This document shows, one piece after another, positions 24,488 to 36,025 of a stretch of 64,000 bases of DNA. The translations under genes and the position numbers were made by a program. Location of the stretch: assembly GCA_004335835.1 (NCBI GenBank), contig RWJK01001284.1, positions 1-64,000 on the forward strand. Direction: 5' to 3'. Source of the stretch: Scenedesmus sp. ARA3. Lineage: Eukaryota; Chlorophyta; Chlorophyceae; Sphaeropleales; Scenedesmaceae. Each line of letters starts with the position of its first letter. The first letter of the stretch is position 1. Under the pieces are notes generated by a model, which was not told the origin of the DNA, ran no database searches, and saw only the letters and a list, made by a program, of their open reading frames with translations.

Positions 24488-24981
24488 CGTGCAGGATTCG
24501 CTTTGGCAAGGGCTCTGACGGCATGACCGCCACCACCAGCGGCATGAGCCGCCCGGTGTATGTGCAGTCCACCTGGATGCGCTCACGCCAGGCGCCCGAG
24601 TACTCGATGAGGTGAGCAGATCAGCAGGGTTGAATGGGGTGTTACTTTTAACCTGAACCCTGAACTGAACCCCTTGAAGACACCCATGCCAAGCACATTG
24701 GTAGGTGGCATTGGCAAGGGCACATCGACATGCCCATACAACCCTGTCAAGCCTTACGTGCATGGACAGCGTGCTAGCGTGGGGGAAATCCATGCTAGCA
24801 AGCACGACATGCAATTGAACCACAATGCAGCTGTTGGTTGTTGCTGTTGCTGATACTCAGTGCTGCTGCTGCTGCTGCTGCTGCGTCGTTGCTGCAGGTA
24901 CCAGTTTGTGCTGGACCTGGTGGAGGAGTTCACGCTGTGCAAGTACAAGGGCAGGCCGCACTGGGTGAGTGCACGGGGCAT

Positions 24982-25025
<44 letters not shown>

Positions 25026-26463
25026 CTGCTGCTGCTCATTATTGCTCCTGCTTTGCTATGATGCATCACCTGCGTAACATGCACATGCACATGTCAAGCT
25101 GACCTGCCATACCTGGGCATGAGCCTACCACTGTACCCAACACGGTTGCTCCTCCCTCCTTGACTCTTGAAGTGGCGGCAACATTGTTGCGCTGCCACTG
25201 CCCCCTTCAAGGCAAGAGCGTTGACTGCAACACCAGCCACCCCTGGCACTCGACATCGTGTTCAATGGCCGAGCCTCAACTGTCCCCGTGCTCCTGCTGC
25301 TGCCGCCACACCCCTGCGCGTTGAACTTTAACAACAGGGCAAGAACCATGACCGCACCTTCACGCACCCCAAGTGCGCACATATCGAGATGCTGCAAGCT
25401 GTAGCCTAACCCTAAATCTGCTGCACTGTCAATGCATGCTGCAGGGCAAGAACTTTGACCGCACCTTCACGCACCCCAAGTGCGCATATATCAAGCTGCT
25501 GCAAGCATGACTCAACCCCTGTTGCGCTGTTACTGATTGCTGCAGGGCAAGAACTTTGACCGCACCTTCACGCACCCCAAGTGCCCCGTGGCGCCCCTGT
25601 ACCCCAGGTTTGGCCAGCTGCTGGCCCTCAGCAGGCAGCACGACCCAGCAGGCCTGTTCAGGACGCGCCTGTTTGACAGCATGGCGCAGCAGGGCCGCTT
25701 TGAGCCGGCGCCTCACTGCAGGTGTGCAGAAAGGGAGAGAACTGTTCCCTATGTAGTGAAAAGAGGAAGTTTGGAGGATTGACGAGCGGCTTCCAGAAAT
25801 TTGCGGAGCGAACGTAGTGCGCGCTGCAGGCACTGGCAGCCAACGCACCAGCGCAGCATGAGGAGCAGGCTCGTTCGCTGTGCCAGCTCCAGCAGCAATC
25901 TGTATAGTAGCAGCGCCAGGTTTTTGTTCTGCGGGCACCACTGCACGAACGTATTGCGCACCGGAGGGAACGACAGCCAATGCACCAGCCCAGCAGAGGA
26001 GGCTCTCGTTTGCAGTGCCAGCTCCAGCAGCGATCTGTATCGTAGCAGCGCCGAGGAGTATTTGAACCATGCCGGGGGCAGCACTGCTCTATGCACGCTG
26101 CGCGGCACAACCCCTGCCAGCACTGCCTTGCACACTAGTGTGCAGTGTGCAGTACTGTCACTCCAGCATCGTGCAAGTCCCTCACTGCCGTATGCTGCAC
26201 CGCCTGCCTGCTTTGCTGCGCCTCACAGTGCCCTAAACCAGTGCTACTGCACTCACGACAGCCACTGCGCAACCGGCCACAGATGTGTGGACGCGCTGGC
26301 ATTCCCAGGCTATAAACTTTGCAAGGCTGCTTGGAAGAATCAGCCCGGCGCAATCCTCGCTCAGATGACGCCTGCAGCTGTGAGCAGCGTAGGGCATTTG
26401 GCGTTGGCAGCTGCCAGCAATGTAGGGCAGAAGACCCTTGCAGCGGTGGGCCTAGGGCAGTAG
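20801..26463 (+). CDS. secreted L-gulono-1,4-lactone oxidase-like FAD enzyme
   Basis: Thirteen exons: 20801-20861, 21045-21385, 21578-21679, about 21936-22246, 22483-22617, 23006-23089, 23277-23353, 23702-23771, 24029-24156, 24495-24611, 24898-24964, 25546-25721, 26229-26463; about 635 residues. The ATG is in GCCACCATGG. A signal peptide (MASSVVLRVVLLSWAALAVL) precedes the PCMH-type FAD domain (VPTSTAEVASIISFYYP, MRVGAGMTVGELLTAA, GLTLAGILATSAHGSGD) and a C-terminal ALO domain (FVLDLVEEFTLCKYKGRPHW joined to GKNFDRTF). The HWGKN signature and DPAGLF are typical of aldonolactone oxidases. The tail CYCTHDSHCATGHRC resembles the Cys-rich tail of plant GULLO proteins. Family role: oxidation of L-gulono- or galactono-lactones toward ascorbate, releasing H2O2; substrate unproven. 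Phase agrees at every junction except exon 3/4, which is one base out, so a micro-exon, unusual site or assembly indel is likely there. Confidence 0.85.
22420..22463. repeat. (CTG)n tract upstream of oxidase exon 5
   Basis: Uninterrupted CTG units in the sense strand, ending about 20 bases before the exon 5 acceptor (CAG at 22,480-22,482). Pyrimidine-bearing and lacking AG dinucleotides. Confidence 0.9.
24116..24430 (+). repeat. three copies of oxidase exon 9 donor edge
   Basis: The exon 9 end GGCAATGCCAGCTACCGCTG through TACATGTGGTGAGC starts at 24,116 (true donor at 24,157), 24,251 and 24,383. Spacing is about 132-135 bases and the intervening intron sequence is also repeated (GGGTTCAACCGTT.CAGGTTTGTAC). 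The third copy has GTGACC instead of GTGAGC. Confidence 0.93.
25338..25600 (+). repeat. three copies of oxidase exon 12 acceptor edge
   Basis: GGCAAGAAC..TGACCGCACC through CACCCCAAGTGC, each preceded by AG, starts at 25,338, 25,445 and 25,546. Only the third continues into the open ALO-domain frame. Splicing to either upstream copy would hit an in-frame stop within about 25 codons. Confidence 0.93.
25836..26053 (+). repeat. duplicated segment in last oxidase intron
   Basis: A unit containing GTGCCAGCTCCAGCAGC and ATCTGTAT..TAGCAGCGCC occurs twice (about 25,836-25,919 and 25,974-26,053), about 137 bases apart. Confidence 0.85.
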
Positions 26464-26980
26464 AAGCATATGACGATGTGCTACAAATAGTGTGTGAGAC
26501 TGTCAGTGACCCATCAAGAACTTCCTGCTGCCTGTTAAACGGCAGAGTGTCATGTTCACACTGTGAATCTGTTCCATGTCATTGACTCGAGTGATTTCAG
26601 ATTGCCCTGTTTACAAGATTTCAATTCCATGATGTCAAATTCAAATTCAAAATCAAGCGCTGTTTCTAATATGATTCAAGTTGCCCTCAGGGCCTGTGTT
26701 ACATGTCACAACCCTCTCGAGTGGTTGGCCCTTTGTCATAAGTGAGAGTGTGGAGAGTGAGGTGTCGGAAGGTGCTGAGCCTGGCAGAGCCTGGCAATCA
26801 AGAATGGTTATGGTTGATGGCTGGTTGACAGCCATGTACATGTTCCTGCTGATAAGCAGTTTGATTGCGCTATGATCGCAGTGCACTCTTGTATTTATTT
26901 CTGTCATCGCATCTGCGCAGCTGCCTAGGCAGGTTCAGGCCTGAACCCTGTGGGTTGGAGCGTGTGGCGGCATGCATATA

Positions 26981-26985
26981 TGTAA
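26981..26985 (+). terminator. TGTAA poly(A) signal of oxidase gene
   Basis: TGTAA about 520 bases after the oxidase stop, exactly where strand composition switches. Function inferred from chlorophyte poly(A) signals. Confidence 0.5.
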
Positions 26986-26990
26986 CGATG

Positions 26991-26995
26991 TTACA
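26991..26995 (-). terminator. TGTAA poly(A) signal of minus-strand membrane gene
   Basis: TTACA on the plus strand is TGTAA on the minus strand, five bases from the plus-strand signal. If used, the membrane gene has a 3' UTR of about 2.6 kb. Confidence 0.4.
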
Positions 26996-29569
26996 CTGTA
27001 CTACAATTGTACCGCGCAATCCTCGAGGCAGCAACTGCAAGAGCCCGCAACATACATGTGCACACAACTCAGCTAGATTAAATGCCCGATCCACCAAACA
27101 TAGCAGCAGAGCTGTAGCCGAAGTTGGTTCACCATGCACCACTCCTGCACGTTGCCGCGCTTGGTGACACCGCTGTACATAGCACCATGCGGGATAGCTG
27201 CAGCCGCTTCAGGAAAAAAGTTGATGTCCAAGCGCAGCAACATATGCTGATTGCAGCGACAGCAGTACAGCTGGATACGAGGCACTTCAGGCAGCACCCC
27301 ATGAGGAGCAGGACGCGCAAGCAGGAGTCTCCCAGTGACACCCCCCACACACACAAAACCAGTCAACCCGCCCAGTCGAAACCTCAAACATGCCTTGAAT
27401 GCATTAGTTTGCCCCGACATACTTCTACGTAAAAACAAACAGCACTGCCTCCGTGCATACATGCATGCATGTGCAGCTGTGTGCAGCAGATGCACCAGCA
27501 GTGACACGTAATGACAGCAATGCATGTTGCAGTCTCTGTGAGTGTGTGCCCATGCTGGCCCCATGCGTCTGGAAAAACAAAACAAAGTCTCGCAGGCTGT
27601 AATTATCCATGTCCAACGAATGATTTGCAAGAGATAACATGGCAGGCGCAGCAGCAGAGCCGCCCTGACAATGACACCCCCCTTTCGGTACCGTGCATGA
27701 CCCTGTGCTTTTGCATGCAAGCGGCGCGCCGCACTGACTGCACGCAACACTGGCACAAAGCACCAACACTGGCACAAAGCACCAACCCAACAATGCTGAG
27801 CACTACTCGCAGCATTGGTGGCGTTGCTTGCGGCAGATGTTGGTGCATTGTAAGACATGTTGGACCCGCCTCATGCCATGCAGCAACTAGGTATATGTAG
27901 GTCTTTCATCAACATGATTGCCCTCCGGGGCGGCGCCCCTCATGCGGGATGTACCACAGCAGCTTTTGCCTTGCACAGGTGGTGCAGCTTGCCTCATGCC
28001 ATGCATCAACTAGGCATATGTAATTTCCCATCAACATGATTGCGAACTGGTGCATTGTAAGACATGTTGGAACCACCCAAACATGTATACCACTGCATTT
28101 GAACAACGCCCTGTGAAAGCAACGAGCAGTGTGTGAAGTGTTTGCCTGCCACATAAAGTTGACGCAGTGAGTAAACCAATAAAGCTCAGTTGGTGGAATG
28201 CTCACATCCAACACACATGCAGAGTGCCACAAACCTGCAAACTGCAGCCAGCTTGCAATGGGTTTAACCTAATGCCTTTGGTTATATCTAGTATGCAAGC
28301 ATGCCTGTGACGGCAAAGTGCTTTGGTCAAACGCGTAATGCATTCTTTGGCCAAGAGTGGGGTACAACATCAACGCTACAGTCATCATGCCAAATGATGC
28401 ATTTTCTTGCATGAGACGCCCCGTCGCGCCACCCTCACCACCAGCACGAAAAAAACTGCAACAATTCAAAACAGCCTGTTGCTTCCAGCCAAGGGCGAGA
28501 GAGTATGCAGCACAAGCAACTGACCTGCTTGAACGACACAGACCAGGCAGCAACATAGCACTAAACTGCAAACAAAAGTGCTAGCAACTGTGCATCCCCA
28601 GTGCAAACTGATTCACTGCAACTTGCAGAAAAGCAGTGTGTTGTCCCGTCACCCTTACTTACTGCAACATACAGTGCCATCACATGCACGGCTGGGTTGG
28701 CCTCTGGGCATACACTGCATACACCTTGAAGCTCGGCAGTGCCCGCAGTGTGAGTGCGCCTGTGTGGGTTGTGCGGGCCACAGGCATGCACCGCACAGCA
28801 GCAACGACATAAAAGCACCAGAAAAAAAAAACCAGCAGCAGCAGCACCACAACCACCACCACCATCGACAGAGGCAGTCAAGTTGCAAGAAACCTGACAG
28901 CACAGCGTGCAGACCCCATCCCAGCATGCAAAACAAGCCTGCAAGCATCTCATGTGATGCTTCCACCAGTTTGTTGCATGCAGCAGCGTCTGTCGCACAC
29001 GCCCTACACAAAGCACCCAAGCGCATGAACCTACTCATCCAGTCAGTGCAGCAGCGAGAGCATAAAGCAAGGTGACTGATGGCGGCCAACGCCATAAATT
29101 CACCATTTAACTGTTACTGCTGCAGCGCAGCATAAACACCAAAAAGGTAACAAAAGCACACAAGGTACGCTGAACAGCACTGTCGCCCAAAACCTTGGTT
29201 TTGAAAAACCTTGGTTCTGCCCACAACCCGCCCGACAGCATTGCAGCAGCTGCTGCAAGACCCTCACGCGACGCTGTCGCATCACCATGCAATGTCTCAA
29301 CCTGATGACTCAGACCACTGCACACGTGGCAGGTGCCGTGTTATTAGCTTCTCAAGCAGACAACACATAAACACAAAGTAGCACCCAACCGAAGTGTATA
29401 GGTGTGCTTCGCCATCTCTCCACCACCCCGTTCCTCAATCATAACGGCGCATGCGCTCTCCCAGCCTCTAGATGCAAAACACAGTCAGACAAAACAGAGT
29501 CAAAACACACTCAAAGCAACCCACCATCTCCTGTCACGTGCAAACCACATGCCCATGCAGGCTCGCCGG

Positions 29570-30476
29570 CTACAGAGGCGATTCAGCGCTGCTGCAGGCG
29601 CCAGCACTGCCGCTGCCAGCAGCTGCAGACGCTGCCGCAGCCGCCCACCTTAACACCAACTTGCCGTGGCTGCTGCAGCTGACCGGAGACAGCAGCGACA
29701 CGACTGCGTTGCACGCATAGAACGCACTCACAACGCATGCGCACGACACCACGATGCGCGCCCAGGTCGAGTCAACCACAGGCGAGAACTCCTGGCAGTT
29801 TAGCTGCACGCCAGATCCCGCAGGCTGCTGCTGCTGCTGCTGCTGCCGCCGCTGCTTCTGCCGCAGGTAGTTTGTCTTCAGCGAAAGCTCCACAAAGTAC
29901 ACGACCAGCAGCGGCAGCACCACCAGCAGCACCACATACACAAACACATGCAGCAGCAGCACTGCCTCTTCCCCGTCACACCCGCCCCGCCAGCCTGCAG
30001 CACCTCCGTCTACACCTGCCGGCCTGCTGCTGTTGTGGCCGTGCCCTGCTGCTGCTGCTGCCGGTGGCCTGCTTGTTGCCGGGCCGCCAAGCAGCATGCT
30101 CCCATAAAACATCCCCGCCTTGAGCGTCCTGCAAGCCTGGCCTGCCATGAGCGCATACGACTCCGACTGCGACAAAACACACACCGACGACGCGATGATG
30201 AACGCGCAGGCCGCAAGCGTGTACAGCTGGAAGGGCAGCACCCACGCAAAGGGCAGCACGTAGCCAGAGTGGTTGAGGTAGACCAGCGGAGGCCCAACAA
30301 TAGGCCGCATCAGCTGCATTAGCTGGGAGGTGTTGCTGCGGCTGGTGCTGTTCACTCGCGTGGTCATTCGCGCCATGACGCTCGATGAGGTGTTGACCGC
30401 AGCAAAGGTCAGCGTGGCGAGGCGCAGCAGCCGGTTGGCGATTGTGACATGCAGGCGGTGGCGCTGATGAGTCAGC

Positions 30477-30518
<42 letters not shown>

Positions 30519-30730
30519 GTGGGGTGAGGCTGCAAGGCATGGCGAGGCGGCCTACGTTTTGGTATGGTAGGTGTGCAGCGTGCTATTACGTGAGATGGCA
30601 GCTGCAGGGAAACTGTTATATAGAGAAACTTGTGCAGCAAGGTGGACAGCATTGCCTGAGTGGCAGCGCCTGCGCATAAACAGCTGGCTAGCTGCCGAAC
30701 GTGGTGCCAATAGCGCATGCACAGTGAACT

Positions 30731-30784
<54 letters not shown>

Positions 30785-31472
30785 GCCTTGCACAAAGCAG
30801 ATGCTGGCTCCCATGGCCGCTGCTCCTGCAAGCAATCACCTGATGCAGGTTGGGTGCCAGCAGCAGCACCAGCAGCTGCAGGATCGCCAGTATGAAGTAC
30901 GTAGCCACAGGCAGCAGGTGATGCCACGACATGCCGCTGCTGCTGCCAAAGCCGAATGTGCGCAGCAACATGCTGTAGGTGAAGATGTTGTTGCAGAGAC
31001 AGATGAGGTCGAATGCCTTCAGCAACCTGGCATGCAGCAAGCACAGCAGCAGGAGGCAGCAGCAGCAGCGGCAGCGGCAAGGTTACAGCAGGGTGCAGGC
31101 AACCAACCATAGTGAGCAGGTAGCCAGCCACAACACAGCAGCCATGTTAACTGCAAGCACAGGCCGTTACATGTGTCCTGCTGCGCTACTGCAGGACTGG
31201 CAAGGGCGTGAAGCAGCAGACTGATGTGCAGTGCACACACATTCACTCCAGTGCAATGATACAGGCGCCAGCCTTCAAAGCTACAAGTCCACGGTTGATG
31301 ACCCATACCTTACAGCCGAAGTGCTCTGCCAGAACTCCGATTCCAAAGGCTCGGGCAGCAGCAGGACAGCAGGGTGAAGGAAACCAAGCTGCTGTACTGC
31401 CCTGCTGGCGCCATCCGGCCTAGGCTCTGGATCAGGGTCTCCAGCCCCCATTTCTGAGCTAGATTCTGTCAT
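29570..31472 (-). CDS. multi-pass membrane protein of unknown function
   Basis: Three minus-strand exons in phase (31472-31309, 31026-30840, 30463-29570) give 414 residues starting MTESSSEMGAGDPDPEP. A soluble acidic N-terminus is followed by about five to six hydrophobic helices: around FDLICLCNNIFTYSMLL, VATYFILAILQLLVLLLAP, WVLPFQLYTLAACAFIIASS, AGMFYGSMLLGG (weak), VFVYVVLLVVLPLLVVYFVE and IVVSCACVVSAFYACNAVV. A Gly/Ala/His-rich loop and a Gln-rich loop (KQRRQQQQQQQ) separate the later helices, and the tail is Ala/Ser-rich. The family is not recognised; transporter, receptor-like or structural roles are all possible. The first intron contains a 48-base sense CTG tract (plus-strand CAG, 30,734-30,782). 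It converges with the oxidase gene. The N-terminal exon is accepted because its donor phase matches the next exon. Confidence 0.62.
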
Positions 31473-31866
31473 GCGAACAGCTCATGCCAGCAGCGTTGGC
31501 AGGACCGACACAAGCTATCGTCTGCAGCTGGTAGCGCTCCTCCACAAGCGAAGAGGGGTTATAAGTATTGAGCATGTGCAGATCGATCCTGCGTGCACGG
31601 TGGATTCTCTTTCACAACTTCCCCAGATGAGATTTGTTGTGTCTGACAGTGTGTTTGTCAAGTGAGGTTCAGCCTGGCTGACAACTGTATTGTTGCGAGT
31701 GCACTTGCATCACTGCACGTGCTGCCGTTCGACAAACCACAAGAAGTCCCAATGCTGTATGTTCAAGCAAGGCGTTGTGCTAGGCGCTTTGCTGTCACAA
31801 CAGCACGCATGAATCCATGTGGCAGCGTACCGCACTGGCAGGGGGCGCACCACAAACCACCGTATA
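31473..31866. other. upstream region of membrane gene
   Basis: No supported exon before the assembly gap; presumably holds the promoter of the minus-strand membrane gene. Confidence 0.3.
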
Positions 31867-32430
31867 NNNNNNNNNNNNNNNNNNNNNNNNNNNNNNNNNN
31901 NNNNNNNNNNNNNNNNNNNNNNNNNNNNNNNNNNNNNNNNNNNNNNNNNNNNNNNNNNNNNNNNNNNNNNNNNNNNNNNNNNNNNNNNNNNNNNNNNNNN
32001 NNNNNNNNNNNNNNNNNNNNNNNNNNNNNNNNNNNNNNNNNNNNNNNNNNNNNNNNNNNNNNNNNNNNNNNNNNNNNNNNNNNNNNNNNNNNNNNNNNNN
32101 NNNNNNNNNNNNNNNNNNNNNNNNNNNNNNNNNNNNNNNNNNNNNNNNNNNNNNNNNNNNNNNNNNNNNNNNNNNNNNNNNNNNNNNNNNNNNNNNNNNN
32201 NNNNNNNNNNNNNNNNNNNNNNNNNNNNNNNNNNNNNNNNNNNNNNNNNNNNNNNNNNNNNNNNNNNNNNNNNNNNNNNNNNNNNNNNNNNNNNNNNNNN
32301 NNNNNNNNNNNNNNNNNNNNNNNNNNNNNNNNNNNNNNNNNNNNNNNNNNNNNNNNNNNNNNNNNNNNNNNNNNNNNNNNNNNNNNNNNNNNNNNNNNNN
32401 NNNNNNNNNNNNNNNNNNNNNNNNNNNNNN
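31867..32430. other. assembly gap
   Basis: Run of 564 N. Reading frames crossing it have no meaning. Confidence 1.
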
Positions 32431-33891
32431 GTAGACCACCCAGACCCCCTCACCGCCTTCACCAGGCAGCAGGTGGGGGTTACCCATACGGTTGGCAAGC
32501 GACTGCTTGAGGGCAGTACACTCAAAAGCTGCTAAACATCAACACATAAAACTGTGAGGAGGCCTCTGTCACTGCCTCGTGCCACAACGTTCAGAGAGCT
32601 ATGGCAGTGTCCGCATACCCGAGTAGCCTCCTCTCCTCCGATGTTGCAAGCAGCACTGCCAAGTCCTGATGTTGAACTTTGCTTTGCAAAGCATGCTGTC
32701 AGCTAACTGAAGTGTAGTAGTCGTTCGGTGTATTGCTGTGCGTGAAGTCCACAGTTGATTAGTAAGCTGAGCTGGACCACCAAATCATGATCAAATACTG
32801 CGCGTCAACCTCCACCAAAGTAAGCAGAGTGACCACAGGGCAGTGGTGGTTACAGGCAGCTGCACTAAATCGTGCCGATATCTTGATAGCTGAGAAGCTT
32901 TTTACTATTTTGATATCACGCCGTGCGGAAACGCTGGTGTCCACACGCTGTAACGAGCACAAATCTATTGCCTCCGACTGTGAAATTGTGCCGCAGCGGT
33001 CTACGGGCTCACAAGTCGGTAGAATAACTTGGAATTTGCTCTGAAAGTCTGTCAGTACAGCCGTATATGCGAAGCAATGATGCCAGATGTGCGTCACCCA
33101 CGTTGGGCTGATAATAACATGTTCAAAGCGCAATTGGTACACATGCGCTATCTACTCCGAGGTCATGAGCCTCGACCGGCTGAGTGGTCATTAATTTGTG
33201 TTTATATTGCTTGCGTGAAACAGTCTGCTCTAATTGGTTGTAGCCCGCCACATCAGACAACACAAGAAGAGTGTCGCGCACACGGACACCCAAGCTCGAC
33301 ATTCTTTCGCACAACAAACCTTTTTTATCTGGATCGGTTGATTTGAATCAGGTTTGAGCTAGGGGCGTGTCTTAAGAGCCAGCAGTGCTTTGACAGCGTC
33401 CGTTGTTTTGCCGCTGCTTCAGAACAACTGGGATGTGTATAAGCCAAGGTAAGCTCAAAGCCTCTGTTGTTTGGGGGTGGACCATGTCCCACGGGAGCAG
33501 CTGAGTTTGCAGGTCTCGGTCGTGGAGCGAGCTATAACGGTCCTCGAACAAAGATATTTACAACAAGTCTTGGATGTGATGGTTTGACGTGCTGAAACTA
33601 CGCTTTTGTGGGTGGGAGAACTGGGTGCCTTCGCTAGGTCTAGTGACACCCCCCCGATTAGTGCAAGGGGCGCGCCGCTCACTGGCCGATCAAGTTCCTA
33701 CTTCATTGCTGTGCAGGTTTCGGCGTGTCAGCAGAGGGGCACTTGCCGTGCTCTGGTGGAGAGCAGCAGGCAGCAACCAGTGCCCTCAGGAAGGCAAAGC
33801 GATGCAGGGTGAGCGCTCTATCCCGCACGCACTGAATAAATCATATTGAACATGTTAATTAAAGCGTTTTAATCGCGCACGGCGTGTGCAG
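32431..33891. other. AT-richer region upstream of SBP gene
   Basis: Less GC-rich and lacking CAG/CTG tracts. No domain is seen on either strand. A donor-like CCAAGGTAAGC at about 33,446 and an acceptor-like GCTGTGCAG near 33,716 followed by a Cys-bearing frame (VSACQQRGTCRALVE) may be 5' exons of the SBP gene, but phase cannot be fixed. Confidence 0.3.
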
Positions 33892-34110
33892 CGCATGCAG
33901 AGCCTTGCTCCAGCGAGGCCATCCAGGGCTGGCACACTTTCAGTTCTCACAGATGTCAGGGAACCGCACCACTACCAACTATCAGACGCACAGCCATGTA
34001 CGCGTGCATGTTTGACCGGTCCTGTGACTGCTTATCAGTCTGGTGCCAGCCTGCATGTGTGCTGTGCTGCTAATTGACATGCTGCCTGCCGTGTGCTGCA
34101 TGTGCTGCAG

Positions 34111-34802
34111 GCATTGGGCTGTACAGTGCAGGATCTGGGAGGCAGCTACTGCCGCAAGAAGCGCCTGTGCGAGGCACACATGAAGGTATGCCGATTCATA
34201 AGGCAAAACAAGCTGCCACAGATACATCTATTTAATTGATGAGTCAGCAATGCGCCTTGAAAAGGCTTGCAGGGGGCCTGCCCCAAGCCTCTGCAGTAGT
34301 GAAGTACCCGCCGCAGGCACTTTTGCGTTCCATACATCACAGCTCACACTTGCGCTGAAACCTTATCCAGGCTTGTGTGCGTCAGCGCTGAAGTGGTTGC
34401 GGCGTGCAATGCCTGCAGGCTGATGCCATCGAGGCCCCTGAATGTGGTCCAGGGATGTGGCGCTACTGGTGCGTGGATGTAAATGAACGCATCTGGGATT
34501 TGCTGCAGGAGGTCCCAACTGTAGCATGTCCATGTGTGCTTGTCCATGTGTGCTTGTCCATGTGTGCATTGTGTTTCGCCTAGTACTGTTATGATGTGGC
34601 TGCCAGGAATAGCAGCAGCAACTCCTCAACTGTGCTGCTTGCATATGATCCACACATTAAGCAGCGGATGAAGAGGCGGCTTGACACCTTGCAAGGAAGT
34701 AGTCCACAAATAGGTGCTGAACACGTCTAACATGCATGCTGCGTTATGTATCATTTGTGCCTGCAGTCAGCAGTGTGGTAAGCTGGAGCAGCTGCACAGG
34801 TG

Positions 34803-34851
<49 letters not shown>

Positions 34852-35254
34852 CAACCCAGCCCAGCCCAGCACGCCGTCTTGCACAAACCAGCCAGAACAG
34901 TTGCTTGCAGGACAGCTGTATCATTCTCCCGTGCCTGCAATTGTTAAGAGCAAGCTTGCATGATGTAGCCAAAAGCTACCACCATTGCAATCAAACTTGC
35001 ACATCACTGCACCACACGCAGCAACATGCCTCGCCAGCTTACATCAACTCACACATTGTGTGTGCACTGGCTGCTGCAAAAACTGCTGCGCTGCCAGGTT
35101 TGAGGGCACCAAGCGCAGCTGCCGCGCCAGCCTGGTGAAGCGCAAGGCCAATGCAGACAAGGCAATGTACCGGCAGCAGCGGCGGCAGCAGCAGCAGCAG
35201 CAGCAGTACGCGGCGCAGCTGGTGCCTGTGGCTGCAGACGAGATGGACTATGAC

Positions 35255-35286
<32 letters not shown>

Positions 35287-36025
35287 TTGTGCTGACCACG
35301 TGCTGCAAGGATTAGCAGGCTGCTCTGACGAGTCTGGCTGCACAGCAGCAGCAGCAGCAGGCGGCGCTGCCAGTCCACAGAGCGTGCGTGCTGGTGACTG
35401 TGCAACATTGGATGATGCCTGGGCTGCAGTGACGCAGCTGACAGCTGCTCCTGCTGCAGCTGCAGCTGCTGCTGCTGCCCCGTGCATGCTGAGTGCACTG
35501 GTGCAGCAGGAGATTGGCAGTGTGCTGGCTGCTGCTGCCTCTGCGCCTGGCTGCAAGCAGCAGCCAGCAGCTGCGGATTCAGCAGCAGCAGCAGCAGACG
35601 ATGACAACAATGTTGATGGTGATGATGATGATGATGATGATGGCCTGACGGAGCTGGAGATTGAAGCCTTGATGGAAGCAGAGCTAGCAGCTGCAGGCCT
35701 GCTGAGCAATGGCCAGCTGGCTTGGGTTGGCTCAGCTGACCTGGCAGCACAGCAGCAGCTGCTGCAGGGCGCACCTGCGGGCATTGGTGCAGCAGGCATG
35801 CCTGCCCTGCCCTTTGCTACTGCTGCTGCTGCCGGTGCAGCGCCGAATGCGCAGCTGCGCAGCCGGATCAGCGCGCTGCATGCCGAGTTCATGCAGCTGC
35901 AGCAGTCGCTGACTGGCTTGCAGCAGCTGTTTGGCCCAGATGCACCGCCGGCTGCAGCACTCGCCGGCCAGCAGCTGAGCATGCACACGCTGTCCAACAA
36001 CCACAGCAGCTCTAGCTGGTATTGA
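34111..36025 (+). CDS. SBP-box (SQUAMOSA promoter-binding-like) transcription factor, 5' end unresolved
   Basis: Four certain exons (34111-34185, 34419-34468, 34767-34799, 35098-36025) join in phase. They read ALGCTVQDLGGSYCRKKRLC-EAHMK, then ADAIEAPECGPGMWRYCQQC, then GKLEQLHRFEGTKRSCRASL-VKRKANAD. This is the SBP domain: zinc site 1 (GC...YC..KRLC.AH), zinc site 2 (RYCQQC...LH...RSC) and the basic tail KRK that doubles as a nuclear signal and DNA contact. The CQQC motif is assembled across a splice junction. The family binds GTAC-core DNA; the Chlamydomonas member CRR1 controls copper and hypoxia responses, but the target here is unknown. C-terminal to the SBP domain are poly-Ala/Gln, an acidic run (DDDDDDDGLTELEIEALMEAE) suited to activation, and a helix (RISALHAEFMQLQQSLTGLQ). 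The first zinc Cys should lie in an upstream exon, perhaps 33,892-34,003, but the reading phase that supplies it (DAQPCT) is one base out with the visible donor. Confidence 0.88.
34803..34850. repeat. (CTG)n tract after SBP donor
   Basis: About 15 CTG units directly after the donor GTGAGG at 34,800, inside the intron that splits the second zinc-binding site. Confidence 0.92.

Larger units (their letters stand above)
26464..29569. other. convergent intergenic region
   Basis: Between two convergent genes and without a supported exon. The plus strand is TG-leaning to about 26,990 and CA-rich from about 27,000 to 29,569, as expected if the right part is the long 3' UTR or flank of the minus-strand membrane gene. 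Direct repeats occur near 27,841-27,925 and 28,049-28,075 (TGGTGCATTGTAAGACATGT; CATCAACATGATTGC), and a short ACACTGGCACAAAGCACCA duplication near 27,746-27,787. Confidence 0.4.

Noticed and set aside
25429..26070. 213-codon minus-strand open frame
   Set aside because: Crosses the oxidase exon 12 and its duplicated intron; product is made of repeats of the intron units.
31662..32535. long frames across the N run
   Set aside because: Made only by absence of stops in N.
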